From DAHUXD01 sp963736455 (lineage in GTDB: Bacteria; Acidobacteriota; Thermoanaerobaculia; UBA5066; Gp7-AA6), in contig CAVTON010000001.1 of assembly GCA_963736455.1 (NCBI GenBank), positions 806,001-870,000 of the forward strand: a stretch of DNA of 64,000 bases. Reading direction: 5' to 3'. The notes beneath the pieces were generated by a model. The model saw only the letters and a program-made list of their open reading frames with translations, did no database searches and had not been told where the DNA came from. The translations under genes and the position numbers were made by a program. How positions within the stretch are numbered: the stretch's first letter is position 1; every line of letters begins with the position of its first letter. Of this stretch, positions 44,740-53,127 are shown one piece after another.

Positions 44740-46766
44740 GCGCTCGCCGGCCCCATCGCGCGCCGCGCGAGCTCGAGGACGTCGAAGGGCTGCGTCGCGA
44801 CGCCGATCTCGTCCTTCGCGTTCCCGATCATGACCATGCAGAAGGGACAGGACACGCCGACCGACGACGCGCCCGAATCCGCGATCTCGCGCATGCGCGC
44901 CTGGTTGATGCGCGTGCCGAGCTTTTCCTCCATCCACATCCGTCCGCCGCCGGCGCCGCAACAGAGGCCCTTCTCGCGCGATCGCTCGAGCTCCTTGAGC
45001 TCGAGCCCCGGGATCGATCGCAGGATGCTCCTCGGCGCCTCGTACCCGCCGTTGTACCGGCCGAGGTAGCACGGGTCGTGGAAGGTGATCGTCTCGGGAA
45101 TCGGCGTCGTCAGTTTCACGCGGCCCGCCGCGATCAGCTCGGCGACGAGCTCGGATCCGTGGACGACCTCGAACTTCCCGCCGAAGTCTCCGTATTCGTT
45201 GCCCAGACAGTTGAAGCAGTGCGGGCAGTTGGTGACGATCTTCCGAACCTTGTAGCCGTTCAACGTCTCGACGTTCTGCTGGGCGAGCATCTGGAAGAGG
45301 TACTCGTTGCCCATCCGCCGCGCGGAATCTCCGGTACACGTCTCCTCCGTGCCCAGGATCGCGAAGGAGACGCCCGCCTCGTTCAGGATCTCGACGAGGG
45401 CCTTCGAGACGCGCTTGGCCCGGTCCTCGTAGGATCCCGCGCAGCCGACCCAGAAGAGGACCTCGACGTCTCTTTCCCCCGCCTCGGCCATCGTCGCGAC
45501 GGGCAAGCCGTCGGCCCAGTCGCCGCGGGTCGCGGCCGAGATGTTCCACGGGTTGCCGTTGGTCTCCATGCCGCGGAAGGCGTTCTGGACCTCCTTCGGG
45601 AACTCCGCCTTGTCGAGGACGAGGTGGCGGCGCATCTCGACGATCTTGTCTACGGCCGGAATGATGAAGACCGGGCAGGCCGTCGTGCAGAAGCCGCAGG
45701 TCGTGCAGGCCCAGATGGTGTCCTCGGAGATCCAGCCTCCGACGAGGTCCCGCCGGCCGGCTCCCGCGGAAGGGGCGCCGCCGCGCCCGGAGGCGCTCGC
45801 GAGAATCCCCGGCGTCGCCTCGTACACGGCATCTCGCACGTCGCCGATGAAAATCTTCGGGTCGAGAGGCTTGTCGGTCAGCGCCGTCGGACACACGACG
45901 CGGCAGCGTCCGCACTCCGTGCAGGTGTACCCGTCGAGCATCTGCTTCCACGTGAGGTCTTCCACCCTTTCGGCGCCGAAGCGCTCGGTGTTCTCGAGGT
46001 CCACCGTCCGGAGCTTGCCCATCGGCTCGAGGTTCATGAAGAAGATGTTGGGAATGGCCGTGATGATGTGGAAGTGCTTCGAGTAAGGCAGGTAGTTGCC
46101 GAAGAAGAGGATGTCGAGCAGGTGGGTCCACCAGCAGAATCCATAGATCGCCTGGAGGCGCGCGGGCGCGGCCCCGGCGAATGCGTGCGCGATCGCCGCG
46201 ACGGCCGGCGCCCACGGCGTCACGAGGGAGGGCGCCAGCGCCGCACGGGCGCCCTCGGCGACGAGATCCGTGACCATCAGGTAGGCGATGAGGAAGAGGA
46301 TCAGCCAGGCGTCCATCGAGAGATCGAGGCGCACGGGGCGGGCGAAGAGACGCCGGAAGACCGCCATGCCGACGCCGACGAGGACGAGGACCTCGAACAC
46401 GTCCTTGACCAGCGTATAGACGTTCCCGGCGGCGCCCGGCAGCAGCGTGAAGCCCGGCACGAGGCCCTCGACGACGAGCTCGAGCGTGCGGACGGTCAGG
46501 ACCACGAAGCCGCCGAAGATCAGGATGTGGAACGCCCCGGCGTAGAAGTCGCGGAACATGCGCTTCTGGGCGAACGCGTATTCGAGCGTGCGGCGGATCC
46601 GCTCTCCGATGCGGGTGAAGCGGTTATCCGGCCGCCCCGCCATGAGCACCCGGACTCGGCGCGAGGAGGAATAAACGAAGATCACGGTCGCCGCGAGGAC
46701 GAGAAGCCCGAACACCACGCGGCCGGGCAGACCGAGGACCGTTTGTTCTGTCGGAAGCGGGGGCAT
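44736..46766 (-). CDS. Membrane iron-sulphur reductase, probable ETF:quinone oxidoreductase (EtfD-like)
   Basis: A 676-aa protein. The N-terminal part has about five to six membrane helices with a heme-b type NarI-like layout; the middle has two [4Fe-4S] ferredoxin motifs (CTECGRCRVVCP and CTTCGFCTTACP); the C-terminal part carries two CCG domains (HDPCYLGRYNG and LCCGAGGGRMW). This matches the heterodisulphide-reductase-like proteins that take electrons from EtfAB to menaquinone, such as mycobacterial EtfD. The genes for both ETF subunits lie directly upstream in the operon. It likely delivers electrons from acyl-CoA dehydrogenases to the quinone pool. Confidence 0.87.
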   Translation of the reverse strand: MPPLPTEQTVLGLPGRVVFGLLVLAATVIFVYSSSRRVRVLMAGRPDNRFTRIGERIRRTLEYAFAQKRMFRDFYAGAFHILIFGGFVVLTVRTLELVVEGLVPGFTLLPGAAGNVYTLVKDVFEVLVLVGVGMAVFRRLFARPVRLDLSMDAWLILFLIAYLMVTDLVAEGARAALAPSLVTPWAPAVAAIAHAFAGAAPARLQAIYGFCWWTHLLDILFFGNYLPYSKHFHIITAIPNIFFMNLEPMGKLRTVDLENTERFGAERVEDLTWKQMLDGYTCTECGRCRVVCPTALTDKPLDPKIFIGDVRDAVYEATPGILASASGRGGAPSAGAGRRDLVGGWISEDTIWACTTCGFCTTACPVFIIPAVDKIVEMRRHLVLDKAEFPKEVQNAFRGMETNGNPWNISAATRGDWADGLPVATMAEAGERDVEVLFWVGCAGSYEDRAKRVSKALVEILNEAGVSFAILGTEETCTGDSARRMGNEYLFQMLAQQNVETLNGYKVRKIVTNCPHCFNCLGNEYGDFGGKFEVVHGSELVAELIAAGRVKLTTPIPETITFHDPCYLGRYNGGYEAPRSILRSIPGLELKELERSREKGLCCGAGGGRMWMEEKLGTRINQARMREIADSGASSVGVSCPFCMVMIGNAKDEIGVATQPFDVLELARRAMGPASA

Positions 46767-46795
46767 CGAGGCCGGAGTCTAACCGACGGACGCCC

Positions 46796-46838
46796 CCCTC
46801 ACCCCAACGCTCTCCCCCCTCCGGGTGGAGAGGGGGCT
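46796..46838. repeat. CCCTC...CTCTCC / GGAGAG palindromic repeat in the operon gap
   Basis: In the 128-bp gap between etfA and the reductase gene. It starts CCCTCACCCC and folds as CTCTCC...GGAGAG. It belongs with the repeats near 32700 and 32947. Nothing else is seen in the gap. Confidence 0.5.
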
Positions 46839-46894
46839 TTCCTGTCTCAGCGTCTCTTTACCAGCTGACGGCGGGAGATGGGGTGGCGGGCTTC

Positions 46895-47863
46895 CTATTC
46901 GGCTTTCGCCGCCCGAACCGCCTTCGCGAACTCGGGAACGATCTGGAAGAGGTCCCCGACGACGCCGTAGGTCGCGACCTTGAAGATCGGCGCCTCGGGA
47001 TCCTTGTTGATCGCGACGATGACCTTCGATGTCCCCATGCCCGCCAGGTGCTGGATCGCTCCCGAGATCCCGCACGCGACGTAGAGCGTGGGCGAGACGA
47101 CCTTTCCGGTCTGGCCAACCTGGTGCTGGTGGTCGATCCAGCCCGCGTCCACGACGGCGCGCGAGGCGCCGAGCGCCGCCCCGAGAGCCTGCTGCAGATC
47201 GCGGATCACCGGCCAGTTCTCCGGACCCTTGATTCCGCGCCCGCCCGAAACGATGACGTCGGCTTCGGCAACGTCGAGCTCCTTCGATTCCGACGTCTCG
47301 ATCCGGAGCACCCTCGCGCGAGGCGCCACGTCGCCCGGATCGAGGCTCTCCACGGCCGGGGCCGCCGCTCCCGCGGCCACCTCCGCGGCGAACACGTTCG
47401 GCCGTGCCGTGGCGATCTGCAGTTTCGCGGCGCCGCAGTCGACCTCGGCGCGGGCCTTGCCCGAATAGACCGGGCGCCACGCCACGAGGCGATCCCCTTC
47501 GACCCGCAGGTCCATGACGTCCGCGAGGACCGACACGTCGTGGCGCGCCGCAAAGCGGGGAGCCACGTCCTTGCCCATCGATGTGGCCGCGATGAGAACG
47601 GCGTCCGGCGAGCACTTCGCCGCCGCGGCGTCGAGCGCGCCGACGTATCCCTTGTTCGAATAGAGCGCGAGGTCGTCGCGATCCGCGACGTAGACGGTCC
47701 CGGCTCCGTACGCGCCGAGGTCCCTGGCGAGCGCCGTGACGCCCCTGCCGGGGAGGACCGCCGCCGCGGGTCCGCCCCCGAGCCGGCGCGCGAGCGACAG
47801 CGCCTCGAGCGAAGCCTTGCGGATCTTTCCTTCGCGCTGCTCGATGAAGACGAGGAACTTCAT
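46895..47863 (-). CDS. etfA: Electron transfer flavoprotein subunit alpha
   Basis: A 322-aa EtfA/FixB protein that binds FAD with EtfB and carries electrons from acyl-CoA and similar dehydrogenases. The ATG at 47863 (MKFLVFIEQREGK) is the family start; a longer start at 47878 is not needed. The FAD-binding C-terminal domain shows SGGRGIKGPENW and VGQTGKVVSPTLYVACGISG with AIQHLAGM. The gap to etfB is occupied by a palindromic element rather than by coding sequence. It belongs to a fatty-acid-related operon. Confidence 0.95.
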   Translation of the reverse strand: MKFLVFIEQREGKIRKASLEALSLARRLGGGPAAAVLPGRGVTALARDLGAYGAGTVYVADRDDLALYSNKGYVGALDAAAAKCSPDAVLIAATSMGKDVAPRFAARHDVSVLADVMDLRVEGDRLVAWRPVYSGKARAEVDCGAAKLQIATARPNVFAAEVAAGAAAPAVESLDPGDVAPRARVLRIETSESKELDVAEADVIVSGGRGIKGPENWPVIRDLQQALGAALGASRAVVDAGWIDHQHQVGQTGKVVSPTLYVACGISGAIQHLAGMGTSKVIVAINKDPEAPIFKVATYGVVGDLFQIVPEFAKAVRAAKAE

Positions 47864-47874
47864 GGTTCTACCTG

Positions 47875-47960
47875 TCATCCCGAGGGCCGTCAGGCCCGAG
47901 GGATCCCTTTCGGAGCCGTGCGATGGACTTCAAAGGGATCCCTCGCTGCTCTCGGGATGA
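47875..47960. repeat. MITE/REPIN-like palindromic element, copy 1
   Basis: 86 bp with perfect 10-bp terminal repeats TCATCCCGAG (47875-47884) and CTCGGGATGA (47951-47960), and inner perfect 13-bp arms GAGGGATCCCTTT and AAAGGGATCCCTC. It lies in the etfB-etfA gap. Copy 2 is at 51200-51284. No transposase is nearby. Confidence 0.8.
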
Positions 47961-47988
47961 TTTGACCGTCGCGACGCACGGTCAAATC
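47959..47988. terminator. 11-bp perfect stem-loop spanning the etfB stop
   Basis: GATTTGACCGT (47959-47969) and ACGGTCAAATC (47978-47988) with an 8-nt loop; the etfB stop codon (47982-47984) is inside one arm. It is adjacent to the repeat. It may be an mRNA-end or attenuating hairpin. Confidence 0.45.
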
Positions 47989-48767
47989 ACTTTCGCTTCT
48001 TCGCGCAGGAGCCGGACGAGCTCCCTGCCCGCGGCCGCGGGATCGTCCGGAGCGACGAGCTTTACGGCCTGTCGCGCGGGCGGGAGCTCGAGTTTCCGCC
48101 AGCGCGTCTTCGCCTGCGCCGGATCGGCCTCGGGAACGCCGAGCTCCGCGAGCTTCTTCTCCGCGATGGGCTTCTTCTTGGCGGCCATGATCCCCTTGAG
48201 CGAGGCGTAGCGGGGCTCGTTCAGCCCCTTTTGCGCCGTCAGCACGGCCGGGACGGTGCACTCGACGACCTCGTGGGCGCCTTCGATCTCGCGGTGGGCC
48301 GTGAACTTGCCGTCGCCGAGCTCGAGCCGGATGACGCTGCCGACGTGGGGTACCCCCGCGAGCTCCGCGAACATGGGCCCGACGAGCGATTCGTCGTACC
48401 CGACGCCCTTCTGGCCGAACCAGTAGAAGTCGTAGGCGCCGCCCTTCGCCGCCGCGGCCAGCGCCTTCGCCGTGCCGAGCGCGTCGAGGTACGACACGCC
48501 CGTCGAGTCCACCCAGATCGCCTCGTCGGCGCCGCGGGCCAGACACTCGCGCAGGCCCGTCTTCGCGCGCTCGGGACCGACGGCGAGCACGGTCACGGTT
48601 CCGGCGCCCCGGGCCTCCCTGATCTTCAGGGCCTCTTCGAGGCCGTACTCATCGTAGGGGGAGACGATCCACTTCACGTCGGTCTCGTCGATCGACTTGC
48701 CGTCGGCGGCGACCTTGATCCGGGTTTCGGTGTCGGGGACGTAGGCGATGCAGACGAGCGAATTCAT
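47982..48767 (-). CDS. etfB: Electron transfer flavoprotein subunit beta
   Basis: A 261-aa EtfB/FixA protein. Family blocks visible are NSLVCIAYVPDTETRIKV, IVSPYDEYGLEEALKIRE and VGPMFAELAGVPHVGSV, with the signature VPAVLTAQKGLNEPRYASL and IMAAKKKPI near residues 170-200. It starts 6 bp after fabF, so both are co-transcribed. Electrons pass from EtfAB to the reductase encoded two genes downstream. Confidence 0.95.
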   Translation of the reverse strand: MNSLVCIAYVPDTETRIKVAADGKSIDETDVKWIVSPYDEYGLEEALKIREARGAGTVTVLAVGPERAKTGLRECLARGADEAIWVDSTGVSYLDALGTAKALAAAAKGGAYDFYWFGQKGVGYDESLVGPMFAELAGVPHVGSVIRLELGDGKFTAHREIEGAHEVVECTVPAVLTAQKGLNEPRYASLKGIMAAKKKPIAEKKLAELGVPEADPAQAKTRWRKLELPPARQAVKLVAPDDPAAAGRELVRLLREEAKVI

Positions 48768-48773
48768 GCGGGG

Positions 48774-50033
48774 CTAGTCCATCCTCTTCAAGATGAGGCA
48801 CCCGTTCGTTCCCCCGAATCCGAAGGAGTTCGAGAGGACGTAATCGACCTTCTTCTCGCGCGCGTGGTTCGGCACGTAGTCGAGGTCGCACTCGGGATCC
48901 GGATGCTCGTAGTTGATCGTGGGCGGAAGGACGCCGTGATACATCGCGAGAGCGCAGATGGCCGTCTCGAGCCCGCCGGCGGCGCCGAGCAGGTGGCCCG
49001 TCATCGACTTCGTCGACGAGACCGCGAGCTTCTTCGCATGCTCGCCGAAGACTCTCTTGATCGCGATCGTCTCGGCCTTGTCGCCGAGAGGCGTCGAGGT
49101 GCCGTGGGCGTTGACGTAGTCGATCTTCTCGGGCTCGATTCCGGCGTCTTCGAGACAGTTCTTCATGACGCGGGACGGGCCGTCGCCGTCCTCCGACGGC
49201 GCCGCGATGTGGTACGCGTCGCCCGACATGCCGTAGCCGACGAGCTCGCAATAGATCCGTGCTCCGCGCTTCTTCGCCGACTCCATTTCCTCGAGAATCA
49301 CCAGACCCGCGCCCTCCGCGATGACGAAGCCGTCCCGGTCGCGGTCCCAGGGGCGCGACGCATGGAGGGGGTCGTCGTTGCGGGTCGAGAGCGCCTTCAT
49401 CACGCCGAATCCTCCGACCGCCAGCGGCGTGATCACCGACTCGGTGCCCCCCGCCAGGGCGTTGTCGGCCTCGCCGAACTGAACCATCCGGTACGCCTCG
49501 CCGATCGCGTGGGCGCCCGTCGTGCAGGCGGTGACGGTCGCGAGGTTCGGTCCCTTCATGCCGTACTTGATCGAGATGTTGCCGCCCGCCTCGTTGACGA
49601 TGAGGCCCGTGATGAAGAACGGCGAGATGACGCGCGGATTTCCGCCGCTCTCGACGAACCGCCTCGACGTCTCCTCGATGATCGGGAGGCCGCCGATTCC
49701 CGACCCGACGACGACGGCGAAGCGTTCGCGATTCTCGTCGGTGACCTGGACCCCCGAGTCCTCCATCGCGAGATGGGCCGCCCCCATCGCGTAATGGATG
49801 AAGGTGTCCATCTTCTTGATCTCTTTCTTGTCGATGTAGAGGGCGGGATCGAACCCCTTCACTTCACCCGCGATCCGCGAGCTGAACTTCGAGGCGTCGA
49901 ACCGCGTGATCGGACCGAGGCCGCACCGGCCGGCCGTGAGCGCGTCCCAGTTCACGCGGTTTCCGATGCCCAGAGGCGAGACGAGGCCCAGCCCCGTCAC
50001 GGCCACTCGGCGCGGTGAGGAAAGACGGGGCAT
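48774..50033 (-). CDS. fabF: 3-oxoacyl-ACP synthase II
   Basis: A 419-aa condensing enzyme extending acyl-ACP with malonyl-ACP. Active-site Cys is C170 in TACTTGAHAIG (the usual sequence is TACATG). The two His are in NAHGTSTPLGD and KSMTGHLLGAAGG. The C-terminal SNSFGFGGTNGCLI is typical. It starts 6 bp after acpP and ends 6 bp before etfB. Confidence 0.96.
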   Translation of the reverse strand: MPRLSSPRRVAVTGLGLVSPLGIGNRVNWDALTAGRCGLGPITRFDASKFSSRIAGEVKGFDPALYIDKKEIKKMDTFIHYAMGAAHLAMEDSGVQVTDENRERFAVVVGSGIGGLPIIEETSRRFVESGGNPRVISPFFITGLIVNEAGGNISIKYGMKGPNLATVTACTTGAHAIGEAYRMVQFGEADNALAGGTESVITPLAVGGFGVMKALSTRNDDPLHASRPWDRDRDGFVIAEGAGLVILEEMESAKKRGARIYCELVGYGMSGDAYHIAAPSEDGDGPSRVMKNCLEDAGIEPEKIDYVNAHGTSTPLGDKAETIAIKRVFGEHAKKLAVSSTKSMTGHLLGAAGGLETAICALAMYHGVLPPTINYEHPDPECDLDYVPNHAREKKVDYVLSNSFGFGGTNGCLILKRMD

Positions 50034-50039
50034 GAGTTT

Positions 50040-50279
50040 TCAGTTTTTCGAGGAGTTCTTCTCGATGTATTCGACGGCGTCCTTGACCTTCTGAATCTTC
50101 TCGGCCGCCTCATCCGGGATCTCGATGTTGAAGGCCTCCTCGAAGGCCATGACGAGTTCGACGGTGTCGAGCGAGTCGGCGCCGAGATCATCGACGAAAG
50201 ACGCCTCCGGTGTGACCTCGTTCGCGTCCACGCCGAGCTGCTCGACGATGATGCTCTTCACCTTTTCTTCGACAGCCAT
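50040..50279 (-). CDS. acpP: Acyl carrier protein
   Basis: A 79-aa acidic helical protein that carries growing acyl chains on phosphopantetheine attached to S36 in GADSLDTVELVMAFEE. Length and sequence are typical. A GGGGGAG site precedes the ATG. It is set apart from fabG by 147 bp with two GC hairpins, which may allow a higher level of acpP message. Confidence 0.97.
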   Translation of the reverse strand: MAVEEKVKSIIVEQLGVDANEVTPEASFVDDLGADSLDTVELVMAFEEAFNIEIPDEAAEKIQKVKDAVEYIEKNSSKN

Positions 50280-50360
50280 TCCACTCCCCCTTCTTCACTG
50301 ACCTCACGAAAGACGCCGTATTCTTTCCGAGATTTCTCTCCGGGGCAAGCCCGCTAAACC

Positions 50361-50408
50361 CGCGGCGGGAGAACGCCGCGTCGGTATCCGGGCCGGCGCA
50401 GCCGGGCC
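50361..50408. promoter_or_regulatory. Two GC hairpins in the fabG-acpP gap
   Basis: CGCGGCG/CGCCGCG with a GGAGAA loop (50361-50380), and GGCCGGC/GCCGGGCC (50391-50408, one bulge). They could protect the 3' end of the fabG mRNA or modulate read-through to acpP. No protein gene is seen in the gap 50280-50426. Confidence 0.4.
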
Positions 50409-50426
50409 GAAGGCCGAAGAATCGTG

Positions 50427-51170
50427 CTACATGTAGAGGCCTCCGGAGACATTGACGACGGTGCCGGTGACGTAGGCCGCCTCGTCGGAGGCGAGAAACG
50501 CGACGGCGGCCGCGACGTCCTCCGGCGTGCCGAGGCGCTCGAGGGGAATCTGCGCCGACAGGGCCTGCCGCGCCGCGTCGCTCATTTTCTCCGTCATCGC
50601 CGTCGCGACGAAGCCAGGCGCGACGGCATTGCAGGTGATGTTACGCGACGCGAGCTCCCGCGCCACCGACTTCGTCAACCCGATGAGCCCGGCCTTGGAG
50701 GCGGCATAGTTGGCCTGGCCCGCGTTGCCCATCAGTCCGACGACCGAGGTGACGTTGACGATCCGGCCGTAGCGCTTCCGGACCATGTTCTTGACGACCG
50801 CCTGCGTCAGGAGGAAGACGCCCGTCAGGTTCGTCGCGAGGACCCGGTCCCAGGATTCGCGATTCATCCTCAGCACGAGGTTGTCCTCGGTCACGCCCGC
50901 GTTGTTGACGAGGACGCCGATTTCTCCGTGGGCGGCGAGCGCTCCCTTGACGGCCGGCTCGATCGAGGCCGCATCGGCGAGATCGAGCACGACCGCCGAC
51001 GCCCGGCCGCCCGCGCCCTCGATCTCGCCGACGACGCGCGCCAGGGTATCCGCCGACCGCGCGGCCGCGAGCACCGTCGCGCCCTCGGCGGCCAGCCGCT
51101 TCGCGATGGCCTCGCCGATCCCGCGCGACGCACCCGTCACGAGGGCAACCCGGCCTTCGAAGCGCTTCAT
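50427..51170 (-). CDS. fabG: 3-oxoacyl-ACP reductase
   Basis: A 247-aa short-chain dehydrogenase with NADPH loop VTGASRGIGEAIAKRLA, NNAG (89-92) and the Ser142-Tyr155-Lys159 triad (NYAASKAG). The C-terminal YVTGTVVNVSGGLYM is the FabG tetramer end. It reduces 3-oxoacyl-ACP in the elongation cycle and lies in the fab operon. Confidence 0.96.
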   Translation of the reverse strand: MKRFEGRVALVTGASRGIGEAIAKRLAAEGATVLAAARSADTLARVVGEIEGAGGRASAVVLDLADAASIEPAVKGALAAHGEIGVLVNNAGVTEDNLVLRMNRESWDRVLATNLTGVFLLTQAVVKNMVRKRYGRIVNVTSVVGLMGNAGQANYAASKAGLIGLTKSVARELASRNITCNAVAPGFVATAMTEKMSDAARQALSAQIPLERLGTPEDVAAAVAFLASDEAAYVTGTVVNVSGGLYM

Positions 51171-51199
51171 GGAGGCGGAGTCTATCCGCTACCGCGTGG

Positions 51200-51284
51200 T
51201 CGTCCCGGGGAACGCGGCGACGAGGGTCCCTTTGAATGCCGCCGCGATGGCGAAAAAAGGGATCCCTCGCTTCGCTCGGGATGA
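51200..51284. repeat. MITE/REPIN-like palindromic element, copy 2
   Basis: In the 143-bp gap between fabG and the beta-lactamase-like gene. One end is the perfect CTCGGGATGA (51275-51284); the inner arm AAAGGGATCCCTC is also present. The other end is degraded (GAGGGTCCCTTT and TCGTCCCGGG). It has the same design as copy 1. Confidence 0.72.
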
Positions 51285-51316
51285 CCTGCGGGAGCGCTCC
51301 GCGCACCCGCAGGTCA
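51282..51316. terminator. 11-bp perfect stem-loop spanning the stop of the beta-lactamase-like gene
   Basis: TGACCTGCGGG (51282-51292) and CCCGCAGGTCA (51306-51316), 13-nt loop. The last three bases of the second arm include the stop codon complement (51314-51316). It matches the position of the etfB hairpin. Confidence 0.45.
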
Positions 51317-52225
51317 CTCCGGCTTCTCCACGATGTCCGGCAGCTCCGCGCTCCAGCCGTCCACGATTGCCCGGGCGACGTCCGCGATCGCGATCACGGC
51401 CGGGTGGTCGGCACCGAAGCCCTCGGCCCTGCCGGCGTCCGTGAAGACGACCAGGACGAAGCGGCCCTTCCTGGTGCGAAGAATTCCGGAGTCGTTGCGC
51501 ACGCCGGACATCGTTCCCGACTTGCCCGCCCAGAGGAAGCTCGAGGGGAACCTGCGCGCGATGCGCAGGCGCGTCGGATCCTTGTCGAGGTACTCGAAGA
51601 TCCTCTTCGAGGAGTCGGCGTCGAGGAGCTGGCCCTGCGCCACGCGGGTCATCCATTCCTCGACGTCGTGAGGCGTCAGGAGGCCGAGGCGGAACCCCTT
51701 CCAGGGCGACGGGTCATCGTCCTTCTGGTCGAGCATCGGGATCGTCCCGAGCAGCCGGATGTGCGCGAAGCCGAGCGAGGCCATCCGGGCGTTGATCGCG
51801 TCCACGCCGAGGCGGCGAATCCACGCGTTCGCCGCCGTATTGTCCGAAGGCCCGATCATCAGCGTCGCCAGGTCGTTCCAGGTCGGGTTCAGCCCGGGAT
51901 CGAGCATCAGGAGCGTTCCGGAGCCGTCCGCCTTGTCGTCGGCGGTCAGCTCCCAGCGCTCCGCGAGATCGATCCGCCCGTCCCGGACGCCGGCCATCGC
52001 CTCGGTCAGAACCGCGATCTTGATGACCGAGGCCGACTCGAACTCGGCCTGCCCGTTGTGCTCGTACGTCCGGCCGGACTCGACGTGCCGGGCGGCGACA
52101 CCCATCCGGCACTTGCACCGCGCCTCCCCCGCCGCGACGGCCGCGTCGAACTTCGCCGCCGCCGGACGCGTCGTCGTCGCGCAGCCGACGAGGCCGACCA
52201 GGACGATCGCCGCGAACGCCTTCAC
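51314..52225 (-). CDS. Beta-lactamase-like (class A fold) serine hydrolase lipoprotein
   Basis: A 303-aa predicted lipoprotein: lipobox LVGC with Cys15, then a penicillin-recognising domain with S66-V-I-K69, SDN at 127-129 and KSG at 235-237, all in the class A beta-lactamase order. It is in the envelope, facing the periplasm. The start is GTG at 52225, overlapping the fabD stop in GTGA. Position inside the fatty-acid operon is unusual. It may be a true beta-lactamase, a D-Ala-D-Ala peptidase or a related esterase; the sequence does not decide. Confidence 0.85.
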   Translation of the reverse strand: MKAFAAIVLVGLVGCATTTRPAAAKFDAAVAAGEARCKCRMGVAARHVESGRTYEHNGQAEFESASVIKIAVLTEAMAGVRDGRIDLAERWELTADDKADGSGTLLMLDPGLNPTWNDLATLMIGPSDNTAANAWIRRLGVDAINARMASLGFAHIRLLGTIPMLDQKDDDPSPWKGFRLGLLTPHDVEEWMTRVAQGQLLDADSSKRIFEYLDKDPTRLRIARRFPSSFLWAGKSGTMSGVRNDSGILRTRKGRFVLVVFTDAGRAEGFGADHPAVIAIADVARAIVDGWSAELPDIVEKPE

Positions 52226-53127
52226 CCGGCGTAGCCCTCCACCTTGATGCTCCGGTCGATGCGGCGCACCAGGCCAGCGAGCACGTTGCCCGGGCCGACC
52301 TCGAGCGCGCGGTCCACGCCCTCGCGGGCCAGCCGCTGCACGCATTCGACCCACCGCACGGGCGAATCCACCTGGCGCACGAGCGCTTCCCGCAGGCCGC
52401 CGCCCTTCCGGACGGGCTCCGCGTCCACGTTCGTCACGACCGGCCAGCGGGCGTCGGAAAACGCCGCGGCCTCGAGCAGCGCCCCGAGGCGCTCGCGAGC
52501 CGGCGACATCAGGGCGCAGTGGAACGGCGCCGAGACGGGAAGCGGGATCGCGCGCCTGGCTCCCCGCGCGAGGCACGCCGCCGACGCCCGCTCGACCGCG
52601 GCCGCGTGGCCCGCGATGACCGTCTGCTCGGGCGAGTTGTAATTGGCGGGCGAGACGACCTCGTCCCGCGCCGACTCCCGGCACGCGGCGTCCACGTCGC
52701 CCGGCGCCAGACCGACGATCGCCGCCATCGCTCCGACCCCCGGCGGGACGGCTTCCTGCATGAACCGGCCGCGCTCGTGCACGAAGCGCACGGCGTCGGC
52801 GAACGCGAGCGCGCCGGCGGCGACGTTGGCCGAGTATTCGCCGAGCGAGTGGCCCGCGGTCAGGGCCGCTCCCTCGATCCTCTCGGGAAACCTCGCGCGA
52901 AGGTCTTCGAATGCCGCGATCGAATGCGTCAGGATCGCGGGCTGCGTGTGCGCGGTGAGCCTCAGCTCCTCCTCGGGGCCCTCGAAACAGATCCGCGAAA
53001 GGCGGAACCCGAGGGCGGCGTCGGCCGCGTCGAAGACCGCGCGGGCGGCCGGCGACGCCTCGCAGAGGCTGCGTCCCATGCCGACGGACTGCGATCCCTG
53101 ACCGGGAAAAAGCAGCGCGAGCGACAT
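52222..53127 (-). CDS. fabD: Malonyl-CoA:ACP transacylase
   Basis: A 301-aa enzyme that loads malonyl groups on ACP. Visible are FPGQGSQSVGMG at the N-terminus, the nucleophile S94 in GHSLGEYSA, and the His in APFHCALM. The start ATG shares one base with the fabH stop (TGATG). It ends in a GTGA overlap with the next gene. Operon order and length are typical. Confidence 0.96.
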   Translation of the reverse strand: MSLALLFPGQGSQSVGMGRSLCEASPAARAVFDAADAALGFRLSRICFEGPEEELRLTAHTQPAILTHSIAAFEDLRARFPERIEGAALTAGHSLGEYSANVAAGALAFADAVRFVHERGRFMQEAVPPGVGAMAAIVGLAPGDVDAACRESARDEVVSPANYNSPEQTVIAGHAAAVERASAACLARGARRAIPLPVSAPFHCALMSPARERLGALLEAAAFSDARWPVVTNVDAEPVRKGGGLREALVRQVDSPVRWVECVQRLAREGVDRALEVGPGNVLAGLVRRIDRSIKVEGYAG

